From NCBI GenBank assembly GCA_021014325.1, contig CM037472.1, positions 32,016,234 to 32,080,233 of the forward strand: a stretch of 64,000 nucleotides of DNA. The letters run 5' to 3'. Below the pieces are notes generated by a model that was not told the DNA's origin, did not search any database, and saw only the letters and a list, made by a program, of their open reading frames with translations. Position 1 is the first letter of the stretch, and each line of letters begins with the position of its first letter. A program made the translations under genes and the position numbers. Positions 1 through 12,000 of the stretch are shown one piece after another. This stretch comes from Plazaster borealis (Eukaryota > Echinodermata > Asteroidea > Forcipulatida > Labidiasteridae).

Positions 1-499
1 AAGTGGAGTTTACTGGCCTTAGCAGTTTTTACTAGACATTGTACGCCGGGCTAGTGTTAAGGGCGAGCTCTGCAATAGGTAGCCAAACGGAGGCTGGATT
101 GAGAAACAGTCTGGCACCTCGTTCCATAAATTAAGATAGTATTCATTATCATTATTGCACATGGGGAATGTGACAAAGAATGTAGCTACAACCCATTATT
201 TAGGGTTTTTACACACGAAAAAATTTCTTGCGTTGCAAAATATTTAGACTGAACATGTTTTGAACACACTAAAGTCTCCATGCTCATCTAGTTGTCCTCC
301 AGTCATCATCTTTTTTGTACATTGCAATTCTGTATGTATTTAGGGCTAGGCCTATGTTTCTTATTTTGATGTCTTCTGTTGTGGTTTTCTAATTCTTTGA
401 TTTGCCTTGTATTTTTGTTGTATTTGTATTGTTGAGGTCGAGTTCAGAATTACAATAATAATAATGTGGATATTGAGAAGTAAATGGTGAATTTTGAGT

Positions 500-965
500 A
501 GAACTGATATTTTATATTGGATCAGTGCATCATACCTGTCCTATCATATGGTGCCGAGACATGGACTACCACCAAACGTCTTGAGAAAAGACTAAGGGTG
601 ACGGAGAGGGCTATGGAAAGAATAATGATAGGAGTAACAAAGAAAGACAGGGTGGCAAAGGACGACCTAAGAAAGAAATTAAGAGTGCAAGATATTATTA
701 AGACCATTAAATCAAAGAAGTGAAGATGGGCAGGTCACCTGGCAAGGAGGTATGACAACAGGTGGGCGTGCAAAACAACCAATTGGACTCCAAAAAACCG
801 AATGAGAAAAAGAGGGAGGCAAAACAGAAGATGGAGAGATGAACTAAGAATATAAGGGCATTGCTTGGTAACAGACAGCTCAGGATAGAGAGAAATGGAG
901 AATTGGTGAAGAGGCTTTCCTCCTGCAGTGGAGTGAAATAGGCAAGAAAGAAAGAAAGAAAGATA
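500..965 (+). mobile_element. Non-LTR retrotransposon 3' fragment (degenerate)
   Basis: Translation gives PVLSYGAETWTTTKRLEKRL, VTERAMERIMIGVTKKDR, a TGA, then in the same frame RWAGHLARRYDNRW and RGRQNRRWRDEL. These are the classic C-terminal motifs of LINE reverse transcriptase ORFs (YGAETW, QRAMER.MLG, WAGH.AR..D.RW, RP..RW.D). At least four in-frame stops show it is dead. A GAAA-repeat tail follows. Confidence 0.85.
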
Positions 966-2063
966 TTTTGTACAGCGTTTTGCTATGCTATTCAAGAAAA
1001 ACTGTTCGCTAATACACAAAGGTTCCCATCAGCAGGTGCCAAAAGAGCGTGATCATAAACATTTTGCAATTTTTCCCCTTCTTCCAACGATCCCCCTACC
1101 ACCATTCCCCACAGATCCAAATGTTCCAGCTTTCAAAGGATGTCACATAATCCAAGTACAAGATAGTAGTCCTGAGCTCATTTATTATCAATTCAATTCA
1201 ATTAATCTGTAGAATTTCCTCTCTATGCAAAAACGAAGACATGATATGAAAACAAGATTTTAAAAAAGACAATTTGAAGGGGGCACAAATAATTGATATA
1301 CTTGTAAACCGAAAACAGGCATGCATCTTGATCAAACACACAATCACCTATCAATAAGAAGACATTTTCAGAACGTGCAAAAAATAGTTAGTGGCCTGAC
1401 AATTCGATCCCAGCAGAGTCGTTCTCTTTAGCCTTTCGAGAAATACTCTACTAGGGTCAAAACATCAGGCCATGAACTATTATTTGCATAGGTCTGCCTC
1501 TCTTTTAGTTTACTGAACGGCATTGCGATGGTCTAATCCTTTGTGCATGTATATAGTTTTAATTGTTTTGTTCATGTTTTAATTGTTATGCACCCTGCTT
1601 TTGTGATGTGCTTAACATGTTTTTGTAATTTTTCGTCTAACCTTGTAAGATTGTTGTTTTTTGTTTTACACTTTTGTTTCATGGCTTTTCTTATTGCTCT
1701 ATATTTTACTATTTGACTGTTTGTACACAGGGCCCTTGGGAATAGCAGTTGTAATACTGATAAGGCTACCCTGTCTAAATAAATCAATCAATAAAATAGG
1801 TCTTTTAGATTGGTGAGCAGTTTGCAACAGCTAATTCCATTTTCTCATTTTCAAAATGTCTGTAATTTGAGTGTATTTCTTGAGTACAAGAAATATGGAC
1901 TTTGTATGCTTTCTACCTATCCAATAACAAATGCTTCAGACTCCTCTGCCAAGAGAAAATGGATGCGTCATCAGACACAGTTCATTATTGTCACAGAATA
2001 TGTCGTTTTGATATTTTTGTTTCAGAGAGATAAGTACAGGTGGTTGCATTCTGGCCTTGACAC
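966..2063. other. No gene recognised
   Basis: AT-rich sequence with no convincing coding frame, splice-consistent exon or repeat I recognise. Probably part of the large 3' intron of the F-box/WD gene. Confidence 0.4.
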
Positions 2064-3620
2064 TAAGTACTGTTAAAGGTACTATACAGGATTGGTATGT
2101 ACTGTTAAAGGTACTAAACAGGATTGGTAAGCACTGTTAAAGGTACTATACAGGATTGGTATGTACTGTTAAAGGTACTAAACAGGATTGGTGAGCACTG
2201 TTAAAGGTACTATGGTAAGTACTGTTAAAGGTACTATACAGGATTGGTATGTACTGTTAAAGGTACTATACAGGATTGGTATGTACTGTTAAAGGTACTA
2301 AACAGGATTGGTAAGCACTGTTAAAGGTACTATGGTAAGTACTGTTAAAGGTACTATACAGGATTGGTATGTACTGTTAAAGGTACTATACAGGATTGGT
2401 AACTGTTAAAGGTACTATGGTAAGTACTGTTAAAGGTATTGTGGTAAGTACTGTTAAAGGTACTAGACAGGATTGGTATGTACTGTTAAAGGTACTATAC
2501 AGGATTGGTAACTGTTAAAGGTACTATGGTAAGTACTGTTAAAGGTACTATACAGGATTGGTATGTACTGTTAAAGGTACTATACAGGATTGGTAAATAC
2601 TGTTAAAGGTACTATGGTAAGTACTGTTAAAGGTACTATACAGGATTGGTATGTACTGTTAAAGGTACTATACAGGATTTGTAAATACTGTTAAAGGTAC
2701 TATACAGGATTGGTAAGTACTGTTAAAGGTACTATACAGGATTGGTAACTGTTAAAGGTACTATACAGGATTGGTAACTGTTAAAGGTACTATACATGAT
2801 TGGTAACTGTTAAAGGTACTATACAGGATTGGTAAGTACTGTTAAAGGTACTATACAGGATTGTTAAGTACTGTTAAAGGTACTATACAGGATTGGTAAA
2901 GACTGTTGAAGGTACTAAACAGGATTGGTAAGCACTGTAAAAGGTACTATACAGGATTGGTAAAGACTGTTAAAGGTAATATACAGGATTGGTGGGTACT
3001 GTTAAAGGTACTATACAGTAAAGGTACTATACATGATTGGTAAGTACTGTTAAAGGTACTATACAGGATTGGTAAGTACTGTTAAAGGTACTATACAGAA
3101 TTGGTAAGTACTGTTAAAGGTACTATACAGGATTGGTAAGTACTGTTAAAGGTACTATACAGGATTGGTAAAGACTGTTAATGGTACTAAACAGGATTGG
3201 TAAGCACTGTTAAAGGTACTATACAGGATTGGTAAAGACTGTTAAAGGTACTATACAGGATTGGTGGGTACTGTTAAAGGTACTATACAGTATTGGTAAG
3301 TACTGTTAAAGGTACTATACGGGATTGGTAAGTACTGTTAAAGGTACTAAACAGGATTGGTAAGTACTGTTAAAGGTACTATACAGGATTGGTAAGTACT
3401 GTTAAAGGTACTATACAGGATTGGTAAGTACTGTTAAAGGTACTATACAGTATTGGTAAGTACTGTTAAAGGTACTAAACAGGATTGGTAAGTACTGTTA
3501 AAGGTACTATACAGGATTGGTAAGTACTGTTAAAGGTACTATACAGGATTGGTAAGTACTGTTAAAGGTACTATACAGGATTGGTAAGTACTGTTAAAGG
3601 TACTATACAGGATTGGTATG
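2064..3620 (+). repeat. Minisatellite, about 50 copies of a 24-32 bp unit
   Basis: Unit reads ACTGTTAAAGGTACTATACA plus GGATTGGTAAGT. Length variants (about 24 bp, missing ACAGGATT, and 29 bp) alternate in blocks in the first half; the second half is more homogeneous. The unit equals the terminal sequence of the DNA element that begins at its right end. Confidence 0.97.
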
Positions 3621-3965
3621 GATAAAAACATTGTTGTTTAATTTTAGTCTGAAAGCTTGCTGATTATGAAGTTCATACTAAAACAATTTTTTCTGTTAAA
3701 TATTTCCCCCTGAAATGAAGTTATATTTGTATCTGAAAACCGTTTTAAAAAAAAGCAACAGCTGATTTCGGTTGATTCAACTAAAATTAAGGACAATGTA
3801 TTCACATGCTGAAAATTGTGCATGGTTTTTCACTATTTTCTCCTGACTCACACAACGGATTAAGCCCATGTTTTTGTATCTCATGTATATGGTTGATCAC
3901 ACAAAACATGAACACTGTCTGCAACTATTTTGTCTACCAATCCTGTAAAAAGCTGTATAACTCAT
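3593..3965 (+). mobile_element. Non-autonomous DNA element whose left end seeded the minisatellite
   Basis: Begins GTTAAAGGTACTATACAGG (also the last minisatellite unit) and ends near CTACCAATCCTGTAAAAAG, a degraded inverted copy. The internal sequence matches, in opposite orientation, 9412-9697. Confidence 0.75.
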
Positions 3966-4019
3966 GTGTCATGTATCTTAACGCATCCAGTATGAATGTG
4001 ATTTCATATTCCTGAAAAA

Positions 4020-4271
4020 AATGCAAACTTTTTAAGAGATCCCAGGTTTAGAGGACAGGGACACCCCCTCCCCCTCTCCCTACTGGAACTAGGGTGCAAT
4101 ATTTAAGAGGAATTACAGACACTCCTTTTTGTCACGATGATATTACAAGGTTGGACAAAATATCATAGGCTACTACCTCCAAACATTTAACCACGCCGGC
4201 CATTTCATTTTTTGTCAGAAGAGTTGGAGGCAGAAACCAAGAGTCCTGAAATCAGGAGAGGAAAAAAGGCC
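4020..4271. other. Unassigned
   Basis: C-rich patch then ordinary AT-rich DNA; nothing recognised. Confidence 0.35.
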
Positions 4272-4447
4272 CCCGATTGGAGGACAAAGTCACTGATTGG
4301 GTACCAAAGTCCCTGATTGGGGGACAAAGTACCCTGATTGGGGGACAAAGTCCCTGATTGGGGGACAAAGTACCCTGATTGGGGGACAAAGTCCCTGATT
4401 GGGGGACAAAGTCCCCTGATTGGGGGGGACAAAGTCCCCCGATTGGC
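4272..4447 (+). repeat. Short tandem array, about 8 units of 20-23 bp
   Basis: Unit CCCTGATTGGGGGACAAAGT with small insertions. Frames through it in several phases give repetitive peptides that are not genes. Confidence 0.95.
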
Positions 4448-5192
4448 CTAAACAATACAGGGCGTGAAAATAAGAAAGTATATAATGAGAAACATAAGGG
4501 CAAGCACCATCTGAATCTATCGAAGGCCGTATCTGAATTTGCGCCTACATCTACGGATACGACTACGACTGTTGCCAATGAGAAGACCTCCAGTCTTTGA
4601 AGAACATATGTAAAAGCCAAGTTCAATAATGAATCATTTCTTTACATAAAAATTGTCATACAAAAAACTTGCTCAGTGCAACTCCTCTGGGCTTCTGGTA
4701 ATCAGCGGAGCCAGTTTGTGTAAAGTGGGCGTGGCTTACAGGGGAATTACGTCACACTTCTGAACAGGATCCAATATTGCCAATGTGATAGCTCCTTTAA
4801 AAAAAACCTAACATAAAAGAAATATATTCATAGTGGCAGACATTCGGAAAGGTTATTCCACCTGTTCTGTTAATAATAAATAACTTATAATATGTATACA
4901 CAGGAAGTGATCCAATTAAGTGTGAACATGAGTGAAAGCAGCACAACATTTGCTACAAGGTTTCAAAGGTTTGTTTTTTGTACAAAACGATAACTGGTTG
5001 TCAGGTAAATTCATCATTTTTTAACTCCATGCTGCCTCATGACTTTGGTCATGACTCCCCTCCAAAAAAACAAACAGCAACAAACTATTAATTCGTAGAA
5101 ATGCTTCAACAATAACACAATTACAAGTATTTAAAAAAAAAATCAATTTGCCAAATGGAGAAAATTTGATTGGTTTAAAAATATCCTCGGCC
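4448..5192. other. No gene recognised
   Basis: AT-rich sequence with oligo-A runs; no coding or repeat signature that I can support. Confidence 0.35.
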
Positions 5193-5362
5193 CAATTTCA
5201 TAGAGCTGCTTAAGCAGAAAATATTGCTTAACAAATTTCTGCTAAGCAAAAATTAGCAGGATACCAGTCACAGATTGTACATGAGAAATGGCATTTTGGC
5301 TGGTAACCATATTCTGGTAGGCACAATTTTGTTGTGCTTAGCTGGCTCTATGAAATTGTGCC
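5193..5362 (+). repeat. Foldback element, family A
   Basis: Ends read CCCAATTTCATAGAGCTGCT and AGCTGGCTCTATGAAATTG in inverted orientation with GCTTAAGC-type arms. The same family occurs at 9839-10025, 15283-15640 (two), 23577-24489, 34430-34623, 43322-43467 and 56259-56541. Confidence 0.85.
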
Positions 5363-5726
5363 CTGAAGTTTTTCACCAAAAAGCGTTCACCACCTTTAAA
5401 TATAATTGGAGCACCATTTCAAGCGACCTTCAAACTAAAATATGTCACTGTAAGTCAACTTGATGTTCTCCACAGAGATCACTGGTGTCAGTGCGTCTAG
5501 CCACATGACATAGCTTGACTCACAGGATACCAGGTGGAGTACTTAACGCACAGGCATCATGTCTGAAAACATTCCATAGGACCATATGAAATGTCCCAAT
5601 GTATTCAAGTTTGTGATGGAACCTTTTAATAATGCCAAAAGTACTCCAAAATCTAGCTCTTCCAGAATCAAGTATTTATAAATGTCGACCAGCCTGCATT
5701 TGTTTATCAATTCTGGTTGTGAAGCC

Positions 5727-5929
5727 AAGGATTCTCAGAAAAGCGAACTTAATCACTGTACTAGCCAAGACCCCCATGGACAAGGAAGGAAGTTTCAGTT
5801 TAAGATGTGAGAGGAAAACCCACGCAATCAGGTAGTGACTGAAAACCCAACCCACATAGTGTGCTCCCGGCGGGATTCGAACCGGGGTCCTAGGGTTGGA
5901 AGACAAGGAACGAAACCACTACGTCCAAA
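5727..5929 (-). mobile_element. tRNA-derived SINE, family 2
   Basis: On the minus strand a tRNA-like head with B box GGTTCGAATCC is followed by a body that recurs at 21752-21997 (minus) and 35001-35231 (plus). Confidence 0.8.
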
Positions 5930-5958
5930 ATTAATAGGTCAGTAAACTACTTCTGACA

Positions 5959-6150
5959 ACTTGAGGTTCAGCGCTGGTTTTATTATGTTGATGTGTGTTA
6001 AGCACTGTATACTCAGTACTTTCTCAGAGTCCTGTAAAAAAAATCCACAGGCATATTACTTTGGTGGGTTTCGAACCCATGACCTTTGCCATTCTAAGGC
6101 AGATGTCTTACCATTAGACCACAAAGCTTGCCTGGTAGCTAGAGTCAGTT
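5959..6150 (-). mobile_element. tRNA-derived SINE, family 3
   Basis: Minus strand: TGGTCTAATGGTAAGACATC (A-box region) and GGGTTCGAAACCC (B box) followed by CTGTGGATTTTT and AGTATACAGTGC. Another copy is at 25112-25257 and a fragment at 6240-6300. Confidence 0.8.
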
Positions 6151-6239
6151 TGAATCCTATATTTTAGCATTTATATCTGAACAATTTTCATGGATGTTAA
6201 GTTTGCATTGGGGATAAAGAATATTGTTTTTGTTTCACC

Positions 6240-6360
6240 GATACACCGATTCGATGTGTGTTAAGTTTTGTATACTCAGTACTTTCCACGAGTCCTGTGA
6301 AAACAACTTGAGTCGGAGGCACTAAACCGCTCAGCCACGACACGCCATGCTGGGTGACTG
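6240..6360 (-). mobile_element. Chimeric SINE fragment (family 3 tail, family 1 head)
   Basis: The family 3 tail motif (TATACTCAGTACTTT on the plus strand) is joined to a family 1 tRNA head (CGCTCAGCCACGACACGCC). Confidence 0.65.
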
Positions 6361-6475
6361 CACCATAGCCTGGTTTTAAAAGTCTTAGCGAGTACCTTTC
6401 CCATCCTGTCATCTCTGTGGGCCCCAGTTCTAATCCCACCATGAACCGGGAGGTTGAGGGTTTCCCTCCAATAAC

Positions 6476-6619
6476 TAAAGCCTGGTTCATACTTCATGCG
6501 AATTGCGGAAGCAAAGCAAATTTCCCTGCGTAACATTTGGAAAACAGCGCATACTTGATTGTTTGCGTCACGTAATGCGCTTCGCATTCACTTTCGCAAG
6601 AAGTATGAACCAGGCTTAA
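6476..6619. mobile_element. 144-bp palindromic MITE
   Basis: Inverted ends AAGCCTGGTTCATACTTC and GAAGTATGAACCAGGCTTA with GCGAA-type inner arms. The whole element can fold on itself. Confidence 0.85.
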
Positions 6620-6775
6620 AACTTAACATTTCTTCCTAGTCTCCTCTAAACAAGTATTTTTAGGCAGGTCTGGTAGTTTAAAGTGCTATAAATGCTTTGG
6701 AGTATTCCTAAGTCCCAGAAACTGAAATGGAAACAGGAACTGTATATCTGCTGCCACCTATTGAGCCTTCTCGTT

Positions 6776-7262
6776 AAATAATAATAATAAGAAAAAGAAT
6801 CTACAATTTATATAGTGCTTCATACGCGGTGTTTCTAAGCGATTTACAAATAATAACAAAAACAAATAATACCTTAATAAACATCTAAAGATAGAGCAGT
6901 CATGAAGTTGAACTAAATAGGTATGTTTTCAATCTATTTTTGAAAGAGTTCAGAGTCGGGAAATCACGTATGATGATGGGGAGATTGTTCAAAAGTTTGA
7001 AGGCACAAATGGAGAAGGCTTGTCCATTGCAGCGAGTATGGGTACGGGGACCAGGAGCTAGCTGCAGGTGTGCTGAGGATGACCAGCGGAGATGTATGGA
7101 GGAAGTTTGAAGTTTGGGTGTGATGACGGCACCCAATGAATTTGGCAAGCCACCATACAGGTCTCGGTTGGTGGCATGTTGCCTTGATGAGAACCCAGCA
7201 CAGGTGCCGCAAGTTACCACACAGGAAGTTATTAATAAACGTAAATTGTAAATGTAACCAAA
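6776..7262 (-). mobile_element. CR1/L2-like LINE 3' fragment
   Basis: The minus-strand frame ends FSICAFKLLNNLPIIIRDFP and NRLKTYLFSST, the consensus end of CR1-like reverse transcriptase ORFs (A.KLWN.LP..IR....L..FK..LKT.LF). An AT-rich tail ending in TTATTATTATT on the minus strand follows. Confidence 0.75.
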
Positions 7263-7289
7263 TGTTATCATCGTGAATAGCCCATAATG

Positions 7290-7657
7290 CAATTCCCAAT
7301 AATAATAATAATAGTGGCTTCTTATATAGTGCTCGTCTACGTCACTCAGTGACGCTCAAGGCGCTTCAACATTTAGTATTTTTATGCAAGGTATTGTGGA
7401 TTATATTTGAAGTATGAGACCAATTCCTTTACATAGCACCATGTAATGGTTTACCAGGTGCTGTGGTGCAATATCAAACCAGGAACACCAGGGCGAACCC
7501 CTTCTCTACGTCCCATCCGAAGAACGCAGCAATAATGGTTAAGTGTCTTGCTTTTAAGGACACAAGTGTCACGACCGGGACTCGAACCCACACTCTGCTG
7601 AACAGAAACACCAGAGCTTGAGTCCGGTGCTTTTATCCGCTCGGCCACGACACGCCA
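7290..7657 (-). mobile_element. SINE family 1, tail type a
   Basis: Minus strand: tRNA-like head GGCGTGTCGTGGCCGAGCGG (A box) with B box GGGTTCGAGTCCC, body, then a tail ending in ATTATTATT repeats. Full length. Confidence 0.9.
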
Positions 7658-8752
7658 ATGTGCATGATCGGTGCTCAAAAGGATTCTGGGTGAAATCCGA
7701 GTCCAAGCAACACACCAGCAACCATCATGGTGCGCTGATTTTGAAGCAATGCGGTACACAACTATAAAACCTGGCATACAGGGTGTCCCAAAAAAAATGA
7801 TGCAAGTGAAAGGCGCCATCTTGGCCAAAAAATGTCCAATATTTGCTAGAGATGTTTATACCAACTTCAAGATTATAGTATTGGCTTTAGAATACCCTTT
7901 GTCTCGTCGTTTTTGCTTTTGTCAATCAAGAACTATGTTTAATTAACCACAAGCGCATGAAATCCACTTTGTGCCACTTTCCAGACAGTAGTAGATCAGT
8001 AGGCCTTATTCACAGACAAAAAGCCCTTAAACCTAGCTACACATGTAATTATGCAATTACTCAATATTGATTAAAAGGATGAATAGGTTCAGGTAATAAT
8101 GAATAGGCGTTCATTAAATCAATATTGTGCCATTTTCTAGTTGGGGGGAATTGGACCAGTAGGTCTAATCCTTAGACAAAACACACCTTGCACCTGCAGC
8201 AGAATGTGCAATATTTCTTTCTATTTCAGAGAACTTCTTTTTGCTTCAGTTTTAAAATGAAGATAACAGTGTACATAATTAAATTGTTTTTTACAGAAAA
8301 TATTTTGTAGAGTATTATCTCTGTATTGTTGTGTGAATGAAACTTTTCTTTTAAATCCACCGAGAAAATCATCCATGCATGAACTGTTACAGTACTGGCA
8401 TTGTTTGGGACTTAGAAGCGTAGGTTCTCTAAAAGTGGCACAAAGTGGATTTCATGCGCTTGTGGTTAATTAAACATAGTTCTTGATTGACAAAAGCAAA
8501 AACGATGAGACAAAGGGTATTCTAAAGCCAATACTATAATCTTGAAGTTGGTATAAACATCTGTAGCAAATATTGGACATTTTTTGGCCAAGATTTCACT
8601 TGCATCATTTTTTTTGGGACACCCTGTAGTTACATGTAAACTACAGCATGGCGCCCATCTTGGCAGCTTGATTTATTCTTAAACTGTACTCAGTTGTCCA
8701 AGATACATTGCGGTACATTTTTAAGATGGCGCTTGTGCATAATGGGCTATTC
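7658..8752. repeat. Host repeat (GCGCCATCTT family) interrupted by a transposon
   Basis: 7658-7778 and 8627-8752 are two halves of a repeat that occurs uninterrupted at about 37690-38005 and 39440-39685. Outer ends carry the inverted motif GTGCATAATGGGCTATT. Confidence 0.85.
7779..8626. mobile_element. 848-bp inverted-repeat DNA transposon with TA target duplication
   Basis: Starts CAGGGTGTCCCAAAAAAAA and ends with its inverse; arms are about 200 bp (7779-7980 and 8431-8626). Flanked by TA on both sides. The uninterrupted copy at 37690-38005 reads GGCATAGTTACATG with a single TA. The TA duplication points to Tc1/mariner-type insertion. It encodes no transposase, so it is non-autonomous. Confidence 0.92.
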
Positions 8753-8844
8753 CGTATCTTATCGTTTGTCTGCAAGTCTTCACATCAGTTCATTTTATCC
8801 ACAGAAATGTACAAAAGACGAGATGAAATGAAGTAATTACTTAC

Positions 8845-9002
8845 ATGTGTTTGGGGTCAAACTGAAGACATGATACAACATCTATATGTCCCGTTAGCGT
8901 AGCTAGATGATCAAACTTGATAATGTCCCATATCATGATTGTCATATCCCAGGATCCAGACACTATCCGAGTGCTATCAAACTGAAGACAACGAATACCT
9001 CC
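8845..9002 (-). CDS. F-box/WD gene exon 13: WD40 repeat(s), last exon in window
   Basis: Reads GGIRCLQFDSTRIVSGSWD, IMIWDI and LTGHIDVVSCLQFDPKH, so one full repeat and the start of the next. It ends at a GTAAGT donor in phase 2. The matching acceptor was not found in the remaining 8.8 kb and is expected outside the window. Confidence 0.9.
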
Positions 9003-12000
9003 CTGACAAAGGCACACAAACAACAATCAACACATGTTTTATTGTTATCATTAGTGTTATTATTTTATTATTTCTGGTAATGATACCAAGGATGCCTCAT
9101 AAGTGAACTTAATCATTGTAGCTCACAAGCCTGAGTTAACCCTAAACAAGGGTGCTTGCTATGTGAACCAGAAACACTGGGGTTAACCCCTACTTTTCCA
9201 TGATAAGTGTTCTGGGTTCTTTTACGTGCACTATTAATCCTAGTACACGGGACCTACGGCTTAATGTCTCATCCAAAGGACGCAGCAATTATGGTATAAG
9301 TATCTTGATCAAGGACACAAGTGCCACGACCGGGACTCGAATCCACACTCTGCTGATTAGAAACACCAGAGCTTGAGTCCGGTGCTCTTAACCACTCAGC
9401 CACGACACGCCACAATGTTGTTTGACGTACAGTATATTGTTGATTTTCTCACAGTAAAAACCATGCATTATTTTCAGCATGTAAACACATTGTCCTTAAT
9501 GTCAGAAACAACCAAAATCAGCTGTTGTGTTACTTTAGGTGTTCAGATACAGCTTTCTTGAATATGACTTAATTTCAGAGGGAAATATTTCACAGAAAAG
9601 AATGGTTCTAGAATGAACTGCATAATCAGTAAGCTTTCACACTTAAATCAAACAAAGATGTTTTTTATCCTTACCAATCCTGTATAATACCTTTAACAAG
9701 GTCAACAATTGTATAGTAGGAACTTGAAGAAAGACAAATTTCATTTTCCATTAATCTGTAACTTCTGTTTTTGAGTTTTCATGCAAAAATTCCACAACGA
9801 AATTTTGTTGGAACTGAACAACGCATCCCAAAACACCTCTGCCCAATTTCATAGAGCTGTTTTAGCTGAAAATGTTGCTAAACAATTTCCCGCTTAGCCA
9901 AAAAAAAGCAGGAAACCAGTCATAGACAGTACATGTGACATTGCATTTTGGCTGGTAACCTTATTCTGGTAAGCAAAATTACTTTGTGCTTAGGTACTTT
10001 GTGATTAAGCATGAAAATAGGCCCCTATTTGATGAACATTTTTGTCAATGATTTTCTCTGTGTTACTAATACAGTCCTCCCGTTGACCCCGACTCTTTGA
10101 CCCTGACTCTTTGACCCCTGACCCAGACTCTTTGACCCCTGACCCCGAATCTTTGACCCCTGACCCCCCTTGTCACTTTGACAAGTACAGTTTTGAATCC
10201 ATCAAAATATACAACTGAAAGGTTTCGACGATAGTGATGATGTATGAGTACATTGTGTTATACCTTATGACCATAGATCTTGCGGATACTTCGACCGCTG
10301 CGGATATCCCAGACACGTATCGTCCGATCCATTGATCCAGTTAGAATCCTGCATTTATCAAACATTAGACAGAACACTGCGTCCGTGTGGCCCTACATGA
10401 GAAAACGATCATAGGAATTAACGGGGTTGTAAAATAATGTATTAGGTCAGTCAGTAAATGCATGATTAACTCTTTCAGCTTACTTTTAGTGCCGGCCTTT
10501 TTTTCTCGTTTTGAACCTAAAATGCACAGCTTTTTGAGCTTTTTCGAAATTCTGTAAACAAATAAATAAATAAGTCTTTCTCCCCAAACAAAAATGTATC
10601 TTGCTGATTTGTGTTGCCTTGGTACATCCCAAAGTCAATAGTATTTCTTGAGTGATAATGCCCTCTCGTGATAACATGTATATCATGGGTCGTACATGTA
10701 CGATTGATGACACTTTTTGAGTACATAAAATACATCGTACATGTATGATAATGGCGCTTTTGGAAGACATACATGTACGACCTTGGCACTGAAAGAGTTG
10801 ACATTGCAGGAGAAGCAAGTAGCCAAACTCACTGTCAGCAAGCTCAATAAGCCATTCGCGAGTTACATTTGAATAAAGTATGGTACAATGACTTGCTTAG
10901 TCACAAGTTACCGCTTAAATTTGAATTCCTCGGACTATAGAGACAGTTGCTATGTCAAATGGTTCAGCGTGACCTGTTTGAATCCTCCAATCAAATGACT
11001 ACGATCAACTTGGGTGTTATATGCATTTAAATGGTCACCTTCCAGGGTATAAAAGGCATATGACCTTAACCATGTGAACAGGCATGTGAGCGGGTCATGG
11101 AAAAAAAAGAGGAAAACTTTTTTTTTCAGTGTCCGGATTTTGGGCCATCGCTATTTGTACGTGTCCGAATTTTGGGCCAGCGCTACAGTCGGGTATAATA
11201 GAGATAAATGGGTACAACACACGTGAAAGATCATGTGCGCCTAGTCTTGGCTCAAGGTGTTCGCTTTTTAATACATCTTTTGGTAATGCGCCCTCTCTTG
11301 GTGGAACGGAACAAAGACATGGGTAAGTATAATGGGACATCGCGCTTATCAAAAAATGAACAACAACAGCTGTAATCAAAGACTAACGCGGAGCATGCGC
11401 GGAGCATTTTTACCGGGTCTAGCCACTGACTCCCGTGTCAAAATCGCAATTAAAGTGCTTCCCGATGCCAGGTTCCCCTTCTCTGTGTGAGTGTTGTGCA
11501 GTTAAATTACTTGCTGGTCGATGTTCGAGGTAAAACAAAATTAAAAAGCGGGCGGAACCCGCAAGAAAAACGCGGAATGGGAAAATAAAAAACGCTGATA
11601 TCCGCGTAAACGCGGAGGTCTCACATGCCTGTGTGAATGAGATTGTAAATCAAGCCTAGCTCACCTGCAGTCTGCGTACTCTCTTTACCGGTTTCACCCA
11701 TCCAGGATGCTTTAGGGATTTCATGGGTGGTCCAACATCACCTTGAAGCTCACTCTGTCATCAAAGCAACATCAGTCATAAATAACTCATGAAATGTGGG
11801 GAGGCCTTATATATATATAAAAGATTAATACGATAATCTGGGAGGCTAATCCTCCTTACTCACATTCACAGCTGAGAAGCTGAAATGTGAAGGACAGGGT
11901 TTTTGGCAGCCAGCCACATCGACCCATATATGACAACGAAGCACAGCCAGAGATTTAAAATGTTTCATTATTCCAGAGGGAGGGAAAACCGGATGGCCCA

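Noticed and set aside
2064..3620. CRISPR array
   Set aside because: Units are contiguous and all alike with no unique spacers, in a eukaryotic setting; it is a minisatellite.
4205..4626. Two overlapping minus-strand frames of 75 and 124 codons rich in PQSG
   Set aside because: They are translations of a short tandem repeat; several frames are open only because the unit lacks stops.
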